A stretch of 44,732 nucleotides of DNA, from contig DGUQ01000035.1 in the NCBI GenBank assembly GCA_002394725.1, forward strand, positions 1 through 44,732. Direction: 5' to 3'. Made by a program: the position numbers and the translations under genes. The stretch is from Ruminococcaceae bacterium UBA4306. Lineage in GTDB: Bacteria > Bacillota > Clostridia > Oscillospirales > Acutalibacteraceae. How positions within the stretch are numbered: position 1 is the stretch's first letter; each line of letters begins with the position of its first letter. This document shows, piece after piece, positions 23,411 to 32,227 of this stretch. The notes under the pieces were generated by a model. The model saw only the letters and a list, made by a program, of their open reading frames with translations, made no database searches and was not told the DNA's origin.

Positions 23411-24775
23411 TTGCGGCGCTATGTCCATGCAGGCTGCCGTGGCAGAGACGCCGGCGCTCCCGCAGGTGTGACCGATCTCAAAGCGGCGATCCGTTATATC
23501 CGTTACTGTGATGATGTGGTCGCGGGCGACAGCGAGAGTATCTTCGTATTCGGCATGAGCGGAGGCGGAGCGCAGTCGGCAATCGTTGGCGCAACCGGTG
23601 ACAGCGAGCTGTATGATCCGTATCTGAAAGCGATCGGCGCGGTGCAGGGCGTATCCGACGCAGTGCTCGGCTCGATGGATTGGTGTCCGATCACCAACCT
23701 CGATACAGCAGACGCGGCATACGAATGGATGATGGGCGCTACACGCTCCAATCTCTCCGATGATGAGCAGGCGATCTCCGACAGCCTCGCCAAAGCATAT
23801 GCCTCGTATATCAACAGCGCTGGCTTTACCGATGAAAATGGCAACGCGCTGACACTCACGGAATCTTCCGACGGTATTTATCAGTCGGGAACATATTACG
23901 ATTACATTAAGAGCGTAATTGAAGAATCACTCAACAACTTCCTCTCTGATACAACGTTCCCATATACCGCGTCAAGTTCTAAAGGCGGTATGGGCGGTGG
24001 TCCTTCCGGCGGCGGAATGCCGAGTGGCGAAAAGCCCGACGGTGCGCCCTCAGGCGATCCCCCTTCGGGATCCAAGCCTGACGGCGGTAATAGCGCAGAA
24101 GATGCAACATCTATTGAGGACGCCGATCAGATCACGCGCAACGATACTTCGTCAAGCGGAGTCAGCACCTCCGGCACTTACGAGACCGCTCAAGATTACA
24201 TCGACGCGTTGAACGCAAACGGCGAATGGATCACCTACGACGCGAGCACCAATAAAGCGACGATTACAAGTGTAGAAGCATTTGTCAAGGCTTGCAAGAA
24301 CGCATCCAAAAACCTCGGAGCATTTGACCAGCTTGACGCGGGTCAGGGTGAAAATACACTCTTTGGCTACGGTGACGAAAACGGCGCACATTTCGACAGC
24401 ACGCTATCCTCAATCCTTACGGAGCTTAAAAGCGAGTATGCTTCCTCCTACAGCGAAGATCTCAGCAAGACGGATTCTGTCGGTTATACCGCCGATCAGC
24501 GTGTGAAAATGTACACACCGCTCTATTATCTGCTGAAGAGTCAGGGCGGCTACGGTACATCCAACGTGGCAAAATACTGGCGCATCCGCACCGGCATTAA
24601 TCAAGGCGATACGGCATTATCGACGGAAGTTAACCTTGCATTAGCGCTCGAGAACTATGAGGGCGTCAAAGATGTAGACTTTGAGACCGTATGGGGTCAG
24701 GGACATACCGAAGCAGAGCGTACCGGCGACAGCACGACTAACTTCATCGAATGGGTCAACAGCTGTATGAAATAG
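23411..24775 (+). pseudogene. 5'-truncated tannase/feruloyl-esterase-like hydrolase
   Basis: An alpha/beta hydrolase frame of 454 codons that opens in mid-domain: YVHAGCRGRDAGAPAGVTDLKAAIRYIRYCDD, then the nucleophile elbow FGMSGGGAQSAI. It has a long low-complexity Gly/Ser/Pro/Asp linker (KGGMGGGPSGGGMPSGEKPDG) at residues about 193-235, and a C-terminal WGQGHTEAERTGDS with the probable catalytic His. Secreted bacterial tannase-like esterases have a signal peptide and about 100 more N-terminal residues, including the oxyanion region. Here no start codon, ribosome binding site or signal peptide is present, and a stop lies shortly upstream in frame. It was probably inactivated by a deletion at about 23400. 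Confidence 0.65.
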
Positions 24776-24800
24776 CATAAAAAGATAGAAAAATAGTCAC

Positions 24801-24826
24801 GGCGCGGAGACTGAAGTTTCCGCGCC
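24801..24826 (+). terminator. hairpin after the esterase remnant
   Basis: GGCGCGGA and TCCGCGCC form the stem; the T-run is poor. Confidence 0.45.
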
Positions 24827-24937
24827 TAACCTATATTGTGCTGAGAAACTTTCACAAAGTTTTCACGATATCGTCATGGCGGCGTCATATTGACGGAGTA
24901 TGATATCATCATAGAAAGAGTAAAGGAGCTGAACACC

Positions 24938-25519
24938 ATGACAAAAGCCTATCAATCACAGAACATCTTTTTCGCCTTCGGCGTTTTATGCACACTGACC
25001 GTGTATGACGGCAACCGCGTTTATGCTTTGAGCAAAGCCAAAGCGTGTGCGCAGGAGATCAACAGAAAGAATTGCTTCGCTGATGCTGTTGCCATCGGTT
25101 ATGCAGCTCAACAGATCAAGAAGATCTTTATTCGGGAAGGCGTGACCGAAGCTGTCATCAGGCTGGGTGATACCGTCATCAATATGGGTAAAACGCGCAG
25201 ACACGGGATCAGAAACCCCTTCTCAAAAGATCCCCGATACTTCGCTTATCTTGACCTCGGTGAAAAGTCCATGGTGACGCTGATCTCAAGCGAGCTGCAA
25301 GAGACAGCCTTTACCCAAAGAAGCAATATCGCGAGCGTGACCCTGATTGGGTGCAACGCTGTACAACTCAGCGAGCTGTGCGATGCCATGATCGGTTATT
25401 CTTCAGATGATGCGTTGGCATTGTTAGACGGAACCGATATGGAAGCGATCCTCGTCACAAAGGACGAACAGGTGCTAACTACACAGGGCTTATCCCGAAA
25501 ACAACAAATCGCCGCATAG
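24938..25519 (+). CDS. ApbE-like FAD:protein FMN transferase, shortened
   Basis: 193 residues from an ATG behind AAGGAG. The plan matches ApbE: YQSQNIFFAFGVLCTLTVYDG, then FADAVAIGYAAQQIKKIFIREGVTEAVIRLGDTVINMGKT, and SNIASVTLIGCNAVQLSELCDAMIGYS. ApbE proteins of about 300 residues attach FMN to Thr of partner proteins. Here the stretch between the N-terminal strands and the GYAA helix, and the usual HIIDPRTG segment, are missing or replaced. A reduced or inactive version is likely. No target protein is encoded nearby. Confidence 0.55.
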   Translation: MTKAYQSQNIFFAFGVLCTLTVYDGNRVYALSKAKACAQEINRKNCFADAVAIGYAAQQIKKIFIREGVTEAVIRLGDTVINMGKTRRHGIRNPFSKDPRYFAYLDLGEKSMVTLISSELQETAFTQRSNIASVTLIGCNAVQLSELCDAMIGYSSDDALALLDGTDMEAILVTKDEQVLTTQGLSRKQQIAA

Positions 25520-25520
25520 T

Positions 25521-25556
25521 AAAACCGCTGTCTTGAAAACGCAAGACAGCGGTTTT
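25521..25556. terminator. bidirectional terminator
   Basis: AAAACCGCTGTCTT pairs with AAGACAGCGGTTTT around an 8-nt loop. It ends the ApbE-like gene and would also stop the leftward orphan LexA-type transcript. Confidence 0.8.
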
Positions 25557-25604
25557 GTATCCTATTCAGTTTTCACTTTTTTCCGCTAAGGACATCGCCC
25601 TATA

Positions 25605-25693
25605 GAAACGTGGTGTTTCAATGATGGTAACAGTATAACATCGGAGTGAGCATTTGTCAATAGTTTTAGAAACAAAATATTTCTATTTGTTTC
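25605..25693 (-). promoter_or_regulatory. orphan LexA-type promoter with operator cluster
   Basis: Minus-strand TTGACA (25655-25660) and TATACT (25632-25637), 17 bp apart. A perfect palindrome GAAACGTGGTGTTTC (25605-25619) lies at the transcript start, and overlapping GAAAC/ATTTC/GTTTC boxes (25669-25693) lie upstream of -35. Sequence around -35 matches the lexA promoter at 585-600. No gene follows: the transcript would run about 100 nt to the terminator at 25521. The gap 25557-25860 holds only this, the 50-bp repeat and a hairpin. Confidence 0.55.
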
Positions 25694-25860
25694 AACTCGT
25701 CCGTTTTCTTTGTTATTGCGTAGTATTTTTTGTCACGCTCTCAGACGCTAATCCCTTTCACAAATGCTCACAAATCGTCTGTGTCGGGCGCGCGTGCCTT
25801 TTTCCTATTATCTCTCCAACGCCTGTATATAAACGCGAGCAGCGGGGGACGACTAACGTG

Positions 25861-26136
25861 TCATCTCCGCTGCTGTGTATCTGCGTATATTTCTGTTGCC
25901 ATCCTAACGCCAAGCTTGAAACCGTCGATGTAGGCGTCCTTCTCAGACAGAGCGATCAAGGATAGCTGGCAGTTCTCCATCTGCTCCAGCTTCTCTTTCT
26001 GCTGCTCATTTGTAAGAATAGATCGCAGTTCATCAAGCAACTGTGTCATCTCCGACAGCTTCTTCTTGGTGTTCTTGCTCTGCTTGTACTCACTCGGAGT
26101 GATGTTCCCGAAGTAGAAGTTCTCTAATGTGGTCAT
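25861..26136 (-). CDS. DUF6809-like small protein
   Basis: 91 residues, mostly helical with a central coiled-coil-like stretch (KKKLSEMTQLLDELRSIL, NEQQKEKLEQMENCQLSLI) and the C-terminal AYIDGFKLGVRMATEIYAD typical of small Clostridia proteins with a Gly-Phe-x-Leu-Gly motif. Start ATG at 26136 with GAAAGGGG upstream. A G-C hairpin overlaps the stop. Two decayed relatives occur at 1107 and 16911. Function unknown. Confidence 0.65.
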   Translation of the reverse strand: MTTLENFYFGNITPSEYKQSKNTKKKLSEMTQLLDELRSILTNEQQKEKLEQMENCQLSLIALSEKDAYIDGFKLGVRMATEIYADTQQRR

Positions 26137-26279
26137 CGTATCGCGCCCCTTTCAAGCACAACACAATACCACAGAAAAATAATAAGTCAAGTGAATTATT
26201 AATAATAGTTATTAAACGCATTGACGTCGCTTATCAAAGCGTTTAGTATCCTTATATGAAAATTTCAGGGTCTTATCTG

Positions 26280-29200
26280 CTACGAATCGATCGTCGAGAT
26301 CGTCAGCGTGGTCTCCTCGAGTACATCAAGCAATACACGAACGGTATCTAATGATGTGAAGATGGTCACGCCGTTCTCAACAGCTGTCTGGCGGATCGCG
26401 GTGCCGTCCTCATAGTGCACGCCCGACATGATGGCGCGAGTATTGATGACGTAGCTGACATAGCCTGCGCGGATCGCGTCGAGGATCTCGGTGCTGCCCT
26501 CGCTGATCTTGCCGAGCTTACGGGTCTTGATACCGTGCTCACGCATGACCTTTGCGGTCAGGTCGGTCGCTTCGATATTGAAGCCGAGGTTGTAGAATCT
26601 TCTGACGAGCGGGATCGCTTCTTCCTTATCCTCGTCGGCGAGGGTGACAATGACGGTACCGTAGTTCTGCACCTTGGTGCCTGCCGCAACGAGCGCCTTG
26701 TACATTGCACGGGATAGCTTTTTATCGTAGCCGATCGCTTCGCCTGTAGACTTCATTTCGGGAGAGAGATAAGCGTCAAGACCTTTGATCTTCTGGAAGG
26801 AGAATACCGGGACTTTGACATAGTAGCGCTTCTTCTCCTCGGGATAGAGCTGGAAGATTCCCTGCTCTTTCAGGCTCTTGCCTAAGATGACCTCAGTCGC
26901 GATATCCGCGAGGGAGTAGCCCGTGGACTTAGAGAGGAACGGAACGGTTCTCGATGATCTCGGGTTGACCTCGATGATATATACATCGTCGTTTTCGTCA
27001 ACGATGAACTGGATATTGTACAGGCCGATAATGCCGATGGCTTTACCGAGCTTTTTCGCGTACTGTAAGATAATTCCCTTCACCTTGTCGGAGATGGAGA
27101 AGGACGGATAAACACTAATACTGTCGCCGGAGTGCACGCCCGTTCTCTCTACCAGCTCCATGATACCGGGCACGAATACGTCTACGCCGTCGCAGATCGC
27201 GTCGACCTCGACCTCTTTACCCATGATGTATTTATCTACAAGTACAGGCTTGTCCTCGTCGATCTCAACAGCGGTCTTCAGATAATGTCTGAGGTCTTCT
27301 TCCTTAGAAACGATCTGCATCGCGCGACCGCCGAGGACAAAGGACGGACGAACGAGCACGGGATAGCCGATCTCTGCGGCTGCCGCTACGCCCTCTTCGA
27401 TAGAGGTAACGGCCTTGCCCGCGGGCTGCGGGATTCCAAGTTCCTTGATGATCGCGTTGAAGCTGTCGCGGTTCTCGGCTCTTTCGATCGCGGCACAGTC
27501 TGTACCGATGATCTTCACGCCTCTGTCCATCAGCGGCTGAGCGAGGTTGATCGCAGTCTGCCCGCCCAGAGAAGCGATAACGCCCTCGGGCTGTTCAAAG
27601 TCAATGATCGCCATGACGTCCTCGGGAGTGAGGGGTTCGAAATAGAGCTTGTCGGCTGTCGTGTAGTCGGTGGAAACGGTCTCGGGGTTGTTATTGATGA
27701 TGATCGCTTCATATCCTGCGCGGCGGATCGTCTGTACCGCGTGAACAGTACTGTAGTCGAACTCAACGCCCTGACCGATACGGATGGGACCCGCGCCGAG
27801 CACGATGATCTTTTTCTGATCAGTTCGTATACTCTCGTTCTCCTCCTCGTGAGTAGAGTAAAAGTACGGCACATAGCTCTTGAACTCAGAGGCGCAGGTG
27901 TCGATCATTTTGAATATCGGAAAAATCCCTTTTTCTTTTCGGGTATGATAGATCGCCAATTCATCGGTTTTCCACAAGCGCGCGATCACCTTGTCGGAGA
28001 AGCCCATCCGTTTTGCATGATACAGCGCGATTTCATCATGGATATGTGCGCTCAGCTCACGCTCTGTATCAATGATATTTCTCAGATTGCGGAGAAAGAA
28101 ACGGTCGATCGCCGTCCGCTCAAAAATCGTGTCGATGCTGATATTTTGCCTGAGAAGCTCGGCAATCGCAAAGATACGGTCATCGGTGCCGTCGCTGATA
28201 TATCTGAGCAATTCGTCTGTTGTCATGGAATCGAACTTCTCGAGATAGAGGTGATCGACGCCCGTTTCCAGTGAGCGGATGCCTTTGAGCAGGCTTTCTT
28301 CCAGTGTCCTGCCGACGCTCATGATCTCGCCTGTCGCCTTCATCTGAGTGCCGAGGGTGTTGGGAGCGGAGGCGAATTTGTCAAACGGAAAACGCGGCAG
28401 CTTTGTCACGACATAGTCGAGCGCGGGCTCAAAGGACGCGGGCGTATTGGCGAGCGGAATCTCCTCGAGCCGCAGTCCGACCCCGATCTTTGCGCTGACG
28501 CGTGCGATCGGATAGCCTGAGGCTTTACTGGCAAGCGCCGAGGAGCGCGACACGCGGGGATTGACCTCGATCACATAGTATTGAAAGGACTGCGGATCAA
28601 GCGCGAACTGCACGTTACAGCCGCCCTCGATCTGTAGGGTACGAATGATGTTCAGCGCGCTGTCGCGCAGCATATGGTATTCCTTATTGGTCAGGGTCTG
28701 AGACGGACAGACAACAATGCTGTCGCCGGTATGGATGCCGACCGGGTCGAGGTTCTCCATGTTGCAGACGGTGATCGCGGTATCGTTCGCGTCACGAATG
28801 ACCTCATACTCGATCTCCTTATATCCCTTGACGGACTTTTCGATCAACACTTGATGGACGGGACTGAGGGCAAACGCCTGTCTGCCGATCTCCAAGAGTT
28901 CAGCTTCGTTGTCCGCAAAGCCGCCGCCTGTACCGCCGAGGGTGAACGCGGGACGGAGCACAACGGGATAGCCCACTTCCGCGGCTGCTTTCTTTGCTTC
29001 TTCAAGATCATAGGTGATCTGTGACGGGATGACAGGCTCGCCGATGCCTTCGCACATCTCCTTGAACAGCTCTCTGTCCTCGGCACGCTCAATGCTCTTG
29101 GAGGACGTACCGAGCAGCTCGACCTGACATTCCTTCAATACACCCTTGCGTTCCAATTCCATTGCCAGATTCAGCCCTGTCTGTCCGCCGATACCGGGCA

Positions 29201-29459
29201 GGATCGCGTCGGGGCGCTCCTTGCGGATGATCTTCGCGATATACTCGAGGGTCAGCGGCTCCATATACACCTTGTCCGCGATCATGGTATCCGTCATGAT
29301 GGTCGCAGGATTACTGTTGCACAAGATGACCTCATAGCCCTCCTCCTTGAGCGCTAAGCACGCCTGTGTACCGGCGTAGTCGAACTCTGCCGCCTGACCG
29401 ATGACGATCGGACCCGAGCCGATGACCATGATCCTTTTGATGTCCGTTCTCTTAGGCAT
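26280..29459 (-). CDS. carB: carbamoyl-phosphate synthase large subunit
   Basis: 1059 residues with two ATP-grasp halves: [25 protein letters not shown] at the start and [25 protein letters not shown] near residue 550. The first half makes carboxyphosphate and the second phosphorylates carbamate. It has a C-terminal MGS-like allosteric domain ([18 protein letters not shown] onward). It overlaps carA by 8 bp. Product feeds pyrimidine and arginine synthesis. In this operon with purF it lies downstream of an ANTAR-type leader. Confidence 0.97.
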   Translation of the reverse strand: MPKRTDIKRIMVIGSGPIVIGQAAEFDYAGTQACLALKEEGYEVILCNSNPATIMTDTMIADKVYMEPLTLEYIAKIIRKERPDAILPGIGGQTGLNLAMELERKGVLKECQVELLGTSSKSIERAEDRELFKEMCEGIGEPVIPSQITYDLEEAKKAAAEVGYPVVLRPAFTLGGTGGGFADNEAELLEIGRQAFALSPVHQVLIEKSVKGYKEIEYEVIRDANDTAITVCNMENLDPVGIHTGDSIVVCPSQTLTNKEYHMLRDSALNIIRTLQIEGGCNVQFALDPQSFQYYVIEVNPRVSRSSALASKASGYPIARVSAKIGVGLRLEEIPLANTPASFEPALDYVVTKLPRFPFDKFASAPNTLGTQMKATGEIMSVGRTLEESLLKGIRSLETGVDHLYLEKFDSMTTDELLRYISDGTDDRIFAIAELLRQNISIDTIFERTAIDRFFLRNLRNIIDTERELSAHIHDEIALYHAKRMGFSDKVIARLWKTDELAIYHTRKEKGIFPIFKMIDTCASEFKSYVPYFYSTHEEENESIRTDQKKIIVLGAGPIRIGQGVEFDYSTVHAVQTIRRAGYEAIIINNNPETVSTDYTTADKLYFEPLTPEDVMAIIDFEQPEGVIASLGGQTAINLAQPLMDRGVKIIGTDCAAIERAENRDSFNAIIKELGIPQPAGKAVTSIEEGVAAAAEIGYPVLVRPSFVLGGRAMQIVSKEEDLRHYLKTAVEIDEDKPVLVDKYIMGKEVEVDAICDGVDVFVPGIMELVERTGVHSGDSISVYPSFSISDKVKGIILQYAKKLGKAIGIIGLYNIQFIVDENDDVYIIEVNPRSSRTVPFLSKSTGYSLADIATEVILGKSLKEQGIFQLYPEEKKRYYVKVPVFSFQKIKGLDAYLSPEMKSTGEAIGYDKKLSRAMYKALVAAGTKVQNYGTVIVTLADEDKEEAIPLVRRFYNLGFNIEATDLTAKVMREHGIKTRKLGKISEGSTEILDAIRAGYVSYVINTRAIMSGVHYEDGTAIRQTAVENGVTIFTSLDTVRVLLDVLEETTLTISTIDS

Positions 29460-30564
29460 TGTCCTTTCCCTCCTTCATCCAATCGATAAACTGATCAAAC
29501 AGATAGGAGCTGTCCTGCGGCCCCGGGGCGGATTCGGGATGATACTGCACGCCGAAGGCGCGGTCATCCGCACATGCTACGCCCTCGATGGTATCGTCAA
29601 GCAGATTGATGTGCGTTGCGGTCAGGGACGTTCCTTTTAAGCTCTCCGCGTCTACTGCGTAGGAGTGGTTCTGTGAGGTGATCTCGATCTTGTTTGTCAA
29701 AAGGTTTTTGACAGGATGATTGCCGCCGCGATGACCGAATTTCAGCTTATAGGTCTTGGCTCCGTATGCAAGGGACAATATCTGGTGACCAAGGCAGATA
29801 CCGAAGATCGGAACGGCGCCGATCAGCCCCTTCACGGCATCGATCACCTCGGGAACGTCCTCGGGATCACCGGGGCCGTTGGAAAGGAAGATACCGTCGG
29901 GATCGAGTGAGAGAATATCCCGCACGTGTGCGTTCCACGGTACGACCATCACATCACAGCCTCTTTGGGTGAGTGAGCGCACGATGTTCATTTTCATACC
30001 GCAGTCGATGGCGACAACATGATACAAATGCTCGGCTGAATCGTATCTTTGGAATCGGTTTCTGCTGACGCGGCTGACCGTGTCATGTGGGAGCGAGGCT
30101 TCTTTTATCGCTTTTTCTGCAGCCTCTGTCGGAGTATTTGCAGAAGTGATCAGCCCCTTGCAGGAGCCGTGATCACGGATATGTCTGATCAACCGTCTGG
30201 TATCGACTTCGCTGATGCCGACAATTCCGTAACGCTTCATCACATCCTCTAAGGGTTCCTTACTGCGGAAGTTGGACGGCTCGCCGTTGTACTCTCGCAC
30301 GATCAGCGCGCCGATCGTCGGCGTATCGCACTCATAATCGTCGTCCGCCATGCCGTAGTTGCCGATGAGCGGATACGCCATGACGACGCCCTGATCGGTA
30401 TATGATGGGTCGGACAGGATCTCCTGATAGCCGACGGGCGAGGTGTTGAACACGATCTCAACGATCCTGTCGTCCGTACAGCCAAAGCCCTTTCCGTAAA
30501 ATACGGCGCCGTTTTCTAAGATCAATTTACGATCAAAATTTGATCTGTCGTACATTTTCTTCAT
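29452..30564 (-). CDS. carA: carbamoyl-phosphate synthase small subunit
   Basis: 370 residues. An N-terminal CPSase domain ([24 protein letters not shown]) and a C-terminal class I glutaminase with the nucleophile in [13 protein letters not shown] and His-Glu in [14 protein letters not shown]. It supplies ammonia from glutamine to CarB through a tunnel. Overlaps purF by 4 bp and carB by 8 bp. Confidence 0.97.
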   Translation of the reverse strand: MKKMYDRSNFDRKLILENGAVFYGKGFGCTDDRIVEIVFNTSPVGYQEILSDPSYTDQGVVMAYPLIGNYGMADDDYECDTPTIGALIVREYNGEPSNFRSKEPLEDVMKRYGIVGISEVDTRRLIRHIRDHGSCKGLITSANTPTEAAEKAIKEASLPHDTVSRVSRNRFQRYDSAEHLYHVVAIDCGMKMNIVRSLTQRGCDVMVVPWNAHVRDILSLDPDGIFLSNGPGDPEDVPEVIDAVKGLIGAVPIFGICLGHQILSLAYGAKTYKLKFGHRGGNHPVKNLLTNKIEITSQNHSYAVDAESLKGTSLTATHINLLDDTIEGVACADDRAFGVQYHPESAPGPQDSSYLFDQFIDWMKEGKDNA

Positions 30565-31994
30565 CCCTTTTGCTGTTCACTGATTTTGGTTTCAAAGCGA
30601 TTCTTTGCGGTTTTGTCGGGAATCGCGGTCGGATAGCTTCCGCCGAAGCATGCCGTGCAAAAGCCGCTGTCCGTTCCCGTCAGCAGTCTGACATTTTCAA
30701 CGCTGAGGTAACCGAGCGAGGTCACGCCGATCTCTTTTGCGATCTCAGCGGTGCTCATGCGATTGGCGATCAGCACTTCGGTAGAGTCGATGTCGGTACC
30801 GTAGTAGCACGGAGCGACAAAGGGCGGCGCGCTGACGCGCATATGGATCTCTTTGACTCCTGCCTGCCATAAAAGCTCGGCGATACGGCGGCAGGTCGTA
30901 CCGCGCACGATCGAATCATCGATCAGCACAACGCGCTTCCCTTTGACGATCTCACGGATCGGGTTGAGCTTGATCCCCACGCCTGCTTCACGCGAGCCCT
31001 GTCCCGGGGTGATGAAGGTACGGGCGATATATTTGTTCTTGGTAAAGCCGATGGCGTATGGTATCCCCGATTCATACGAGTACCCGATCGCCGCCTCCAA
31101 CCCCGAATCCGGAACGCCGATGACGATATCCGCGTCGACAGGGTGTTCTTTCGCGAGAAATCTGCCTGCTCTCTGACGGCATTGACTGACGGAAGCGCCG
31201 TCGATCACCGAGTCGGGACGCGCAAAATAGATGTATTCAAATACGCAGAAGTGTTTCGACTCTTTATCGCAGTGCGCCGTGTCAAATCGCAGACCGTTTT
31301 TATCGACGATCGCCATCTCACCGGGGCGCAGATCTCTGACGAGCTTGGCGCCGACCGCGTCCAGCGCGCAGGATTCCGAGGCGAATACCACACTGCCATT
31401 ATCTGTCACGCCGTAGCACAGCGGACGGAATCCATGCGGATCACGGACGGCGATCAGCTTTTGCGGCGAGCAGATCACGAGGGAGTACGCGCCCTCAATC
31501 GACTCCATCGCCGCGCTGACGGCATTCTCGATCGAGCCATGACGCAGTCGCTCCTGAACGACCATATAGGAGATGACCTCGGAGTCGGTCGTCGTATGGA
31601 AGATCGCACCGTTTTCTTCTAACCTTGTCCTCAGCAGATAGGAATTAGACAGGTTGCCGTTATGGCACAGCGCCATCCTGCCTTTATGGTGATTGACTAA
31701 GAGCGGCTGGATATTCTGTGCGGCGTTGCTCCCCGTGGTGGCGTAGCGCACATGACCGACCGCGATATGACCTGTACCGAGGGATTTGAGCTTATCGCCG
31801 CTGAACACCTCGCTGATTAAGCCTTCGCCTTTGATACAGCGGAACACACCGTCATCGTTTAGGGCGATGCCGGCGCTTTCCTGTCCGCGGTGCTGCAGGG
31901 CATACAGTCCGTAATAGGTCAACGCCGCTAAATCATCGTCGGCCGTGCTGTAGATGCCGAACACACCGCATTCTTCATGTATACTGTTCATCAT
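30561..31994 (-). CDS. purF: amidophosphoribosyltransferase (Fe-S type)
   Basis: 477 residues. A short propeptide (MMNSIHEE) precedes the nucleophile Cys of CGVFGIYS, as in Bacillus PurF. The phosphoribosyltransferase motif is RVVLIDDSIVRGTTC. Cysteines in KHFCVFEY, APPCYY-type (VAPCYYG) and GFCTACFGG match the ligands of the regulatory [4Fe-4S] cluster. It commits PRPP to purine synthesis using glutamine. First gene of purF-carA-carB, three glutamine/PRPP-linked steps in one operon behind a hexaloop leader. Confidence 0.96.
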   Translation of the reverse strand: MMNSIHEECGVFGIYSTADDDLAALTYYGLYALQHRGQESAGIALNDDGVFRCIKGEGLISEVFSGDKLKSLGTGHIAVGHVRYATTGSNAAQNIQPLLVNHHKGRMALCHNGNLSNSYLLRTRLEENGAIFHTTTDSEVISYMVVQERLRHGSIENAVSAAMESIEGAYSLVICSPQKLIAVRDPHGFRPLCYGVTDNGSVVFASESCALDAVGAKLVRDLRPGEMAIVDKNGLRFDTAHCDKESKHFCVFEYIYFARPDSVIDGASVSQCRQRAGRFLAKEHPVDADIVIGVPDSGLEAAIGYSYESGIPYAIGFTKNKYIARTFITPGQGSREAGVGIKLNPIREIVKGKRVVLIDDSIVRGTTCRRIAELLWQAGVKEIHMRVSAPPFVAPCYYGTDIDSTEVLIANRMSTAEIAKEIGVTSLGYLSVENVRLLTGTDSGFCTACFGGSYPTAIPDKTAKNRFETKISEQQKG

Positions 31995-32029
31995 AAAACC
32001 TCTTGTTCATGGTTTTTGGGCATAAAAAT

Positions 32030-32102
32030 AGGCAAAGACGCTTTGGATATCCAAGGCGTCTTTGCCTTCATGTATTATATGACTCAGCGCGTCATTTGTC
32101 AA
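32030..32102 (-). promoter_or_regulatory. purF promoter and ANTAR-type hexaloop/terminator leader
   Basis: TTGACA (32097-32102) and TATAAT (32074-32079), 17 bp apart. The RNA then opens with AAGGC-AAAGAC-GCCTT (32053-32068), a 5-bp stem with a hexaloop having A1 and G4. The same bases are the 5' arm of a long terminator (to 32030), followed by TATTTTTATG. The loop variant is AAAGAC rather than AAAGGC. Confidence 0.65.
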
Positions 32103-32104
32103 GA

Positions 32105-32137
32105 ACAGACCCCGAAGAAATGATCCTCGAGGTCTGT
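32105..32137 (-). terminator. terminator after amt
   Basis: ACAGACC and GGTCTGT with internal CGA/TCG pairing; followed by TCTTG, a weak T-run, and then the purF promoter. Confidence 0.5.
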
Positions 32138-32227
32138 GACTTAAGGGAGCCGCTCAGAAAAAGGCAACGCTGTTGAGAGTTATTATCCGGTATTTTGAAG
32201 GGAACGGTTTCGGCTCCCGTAAATCCT

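Noticed and set aside
27132..28274. Long plus-strand ORF of 380 codons
   Set aside because: It is antisense to carB in a GC-rich coding region and its sequence has no family pattern.
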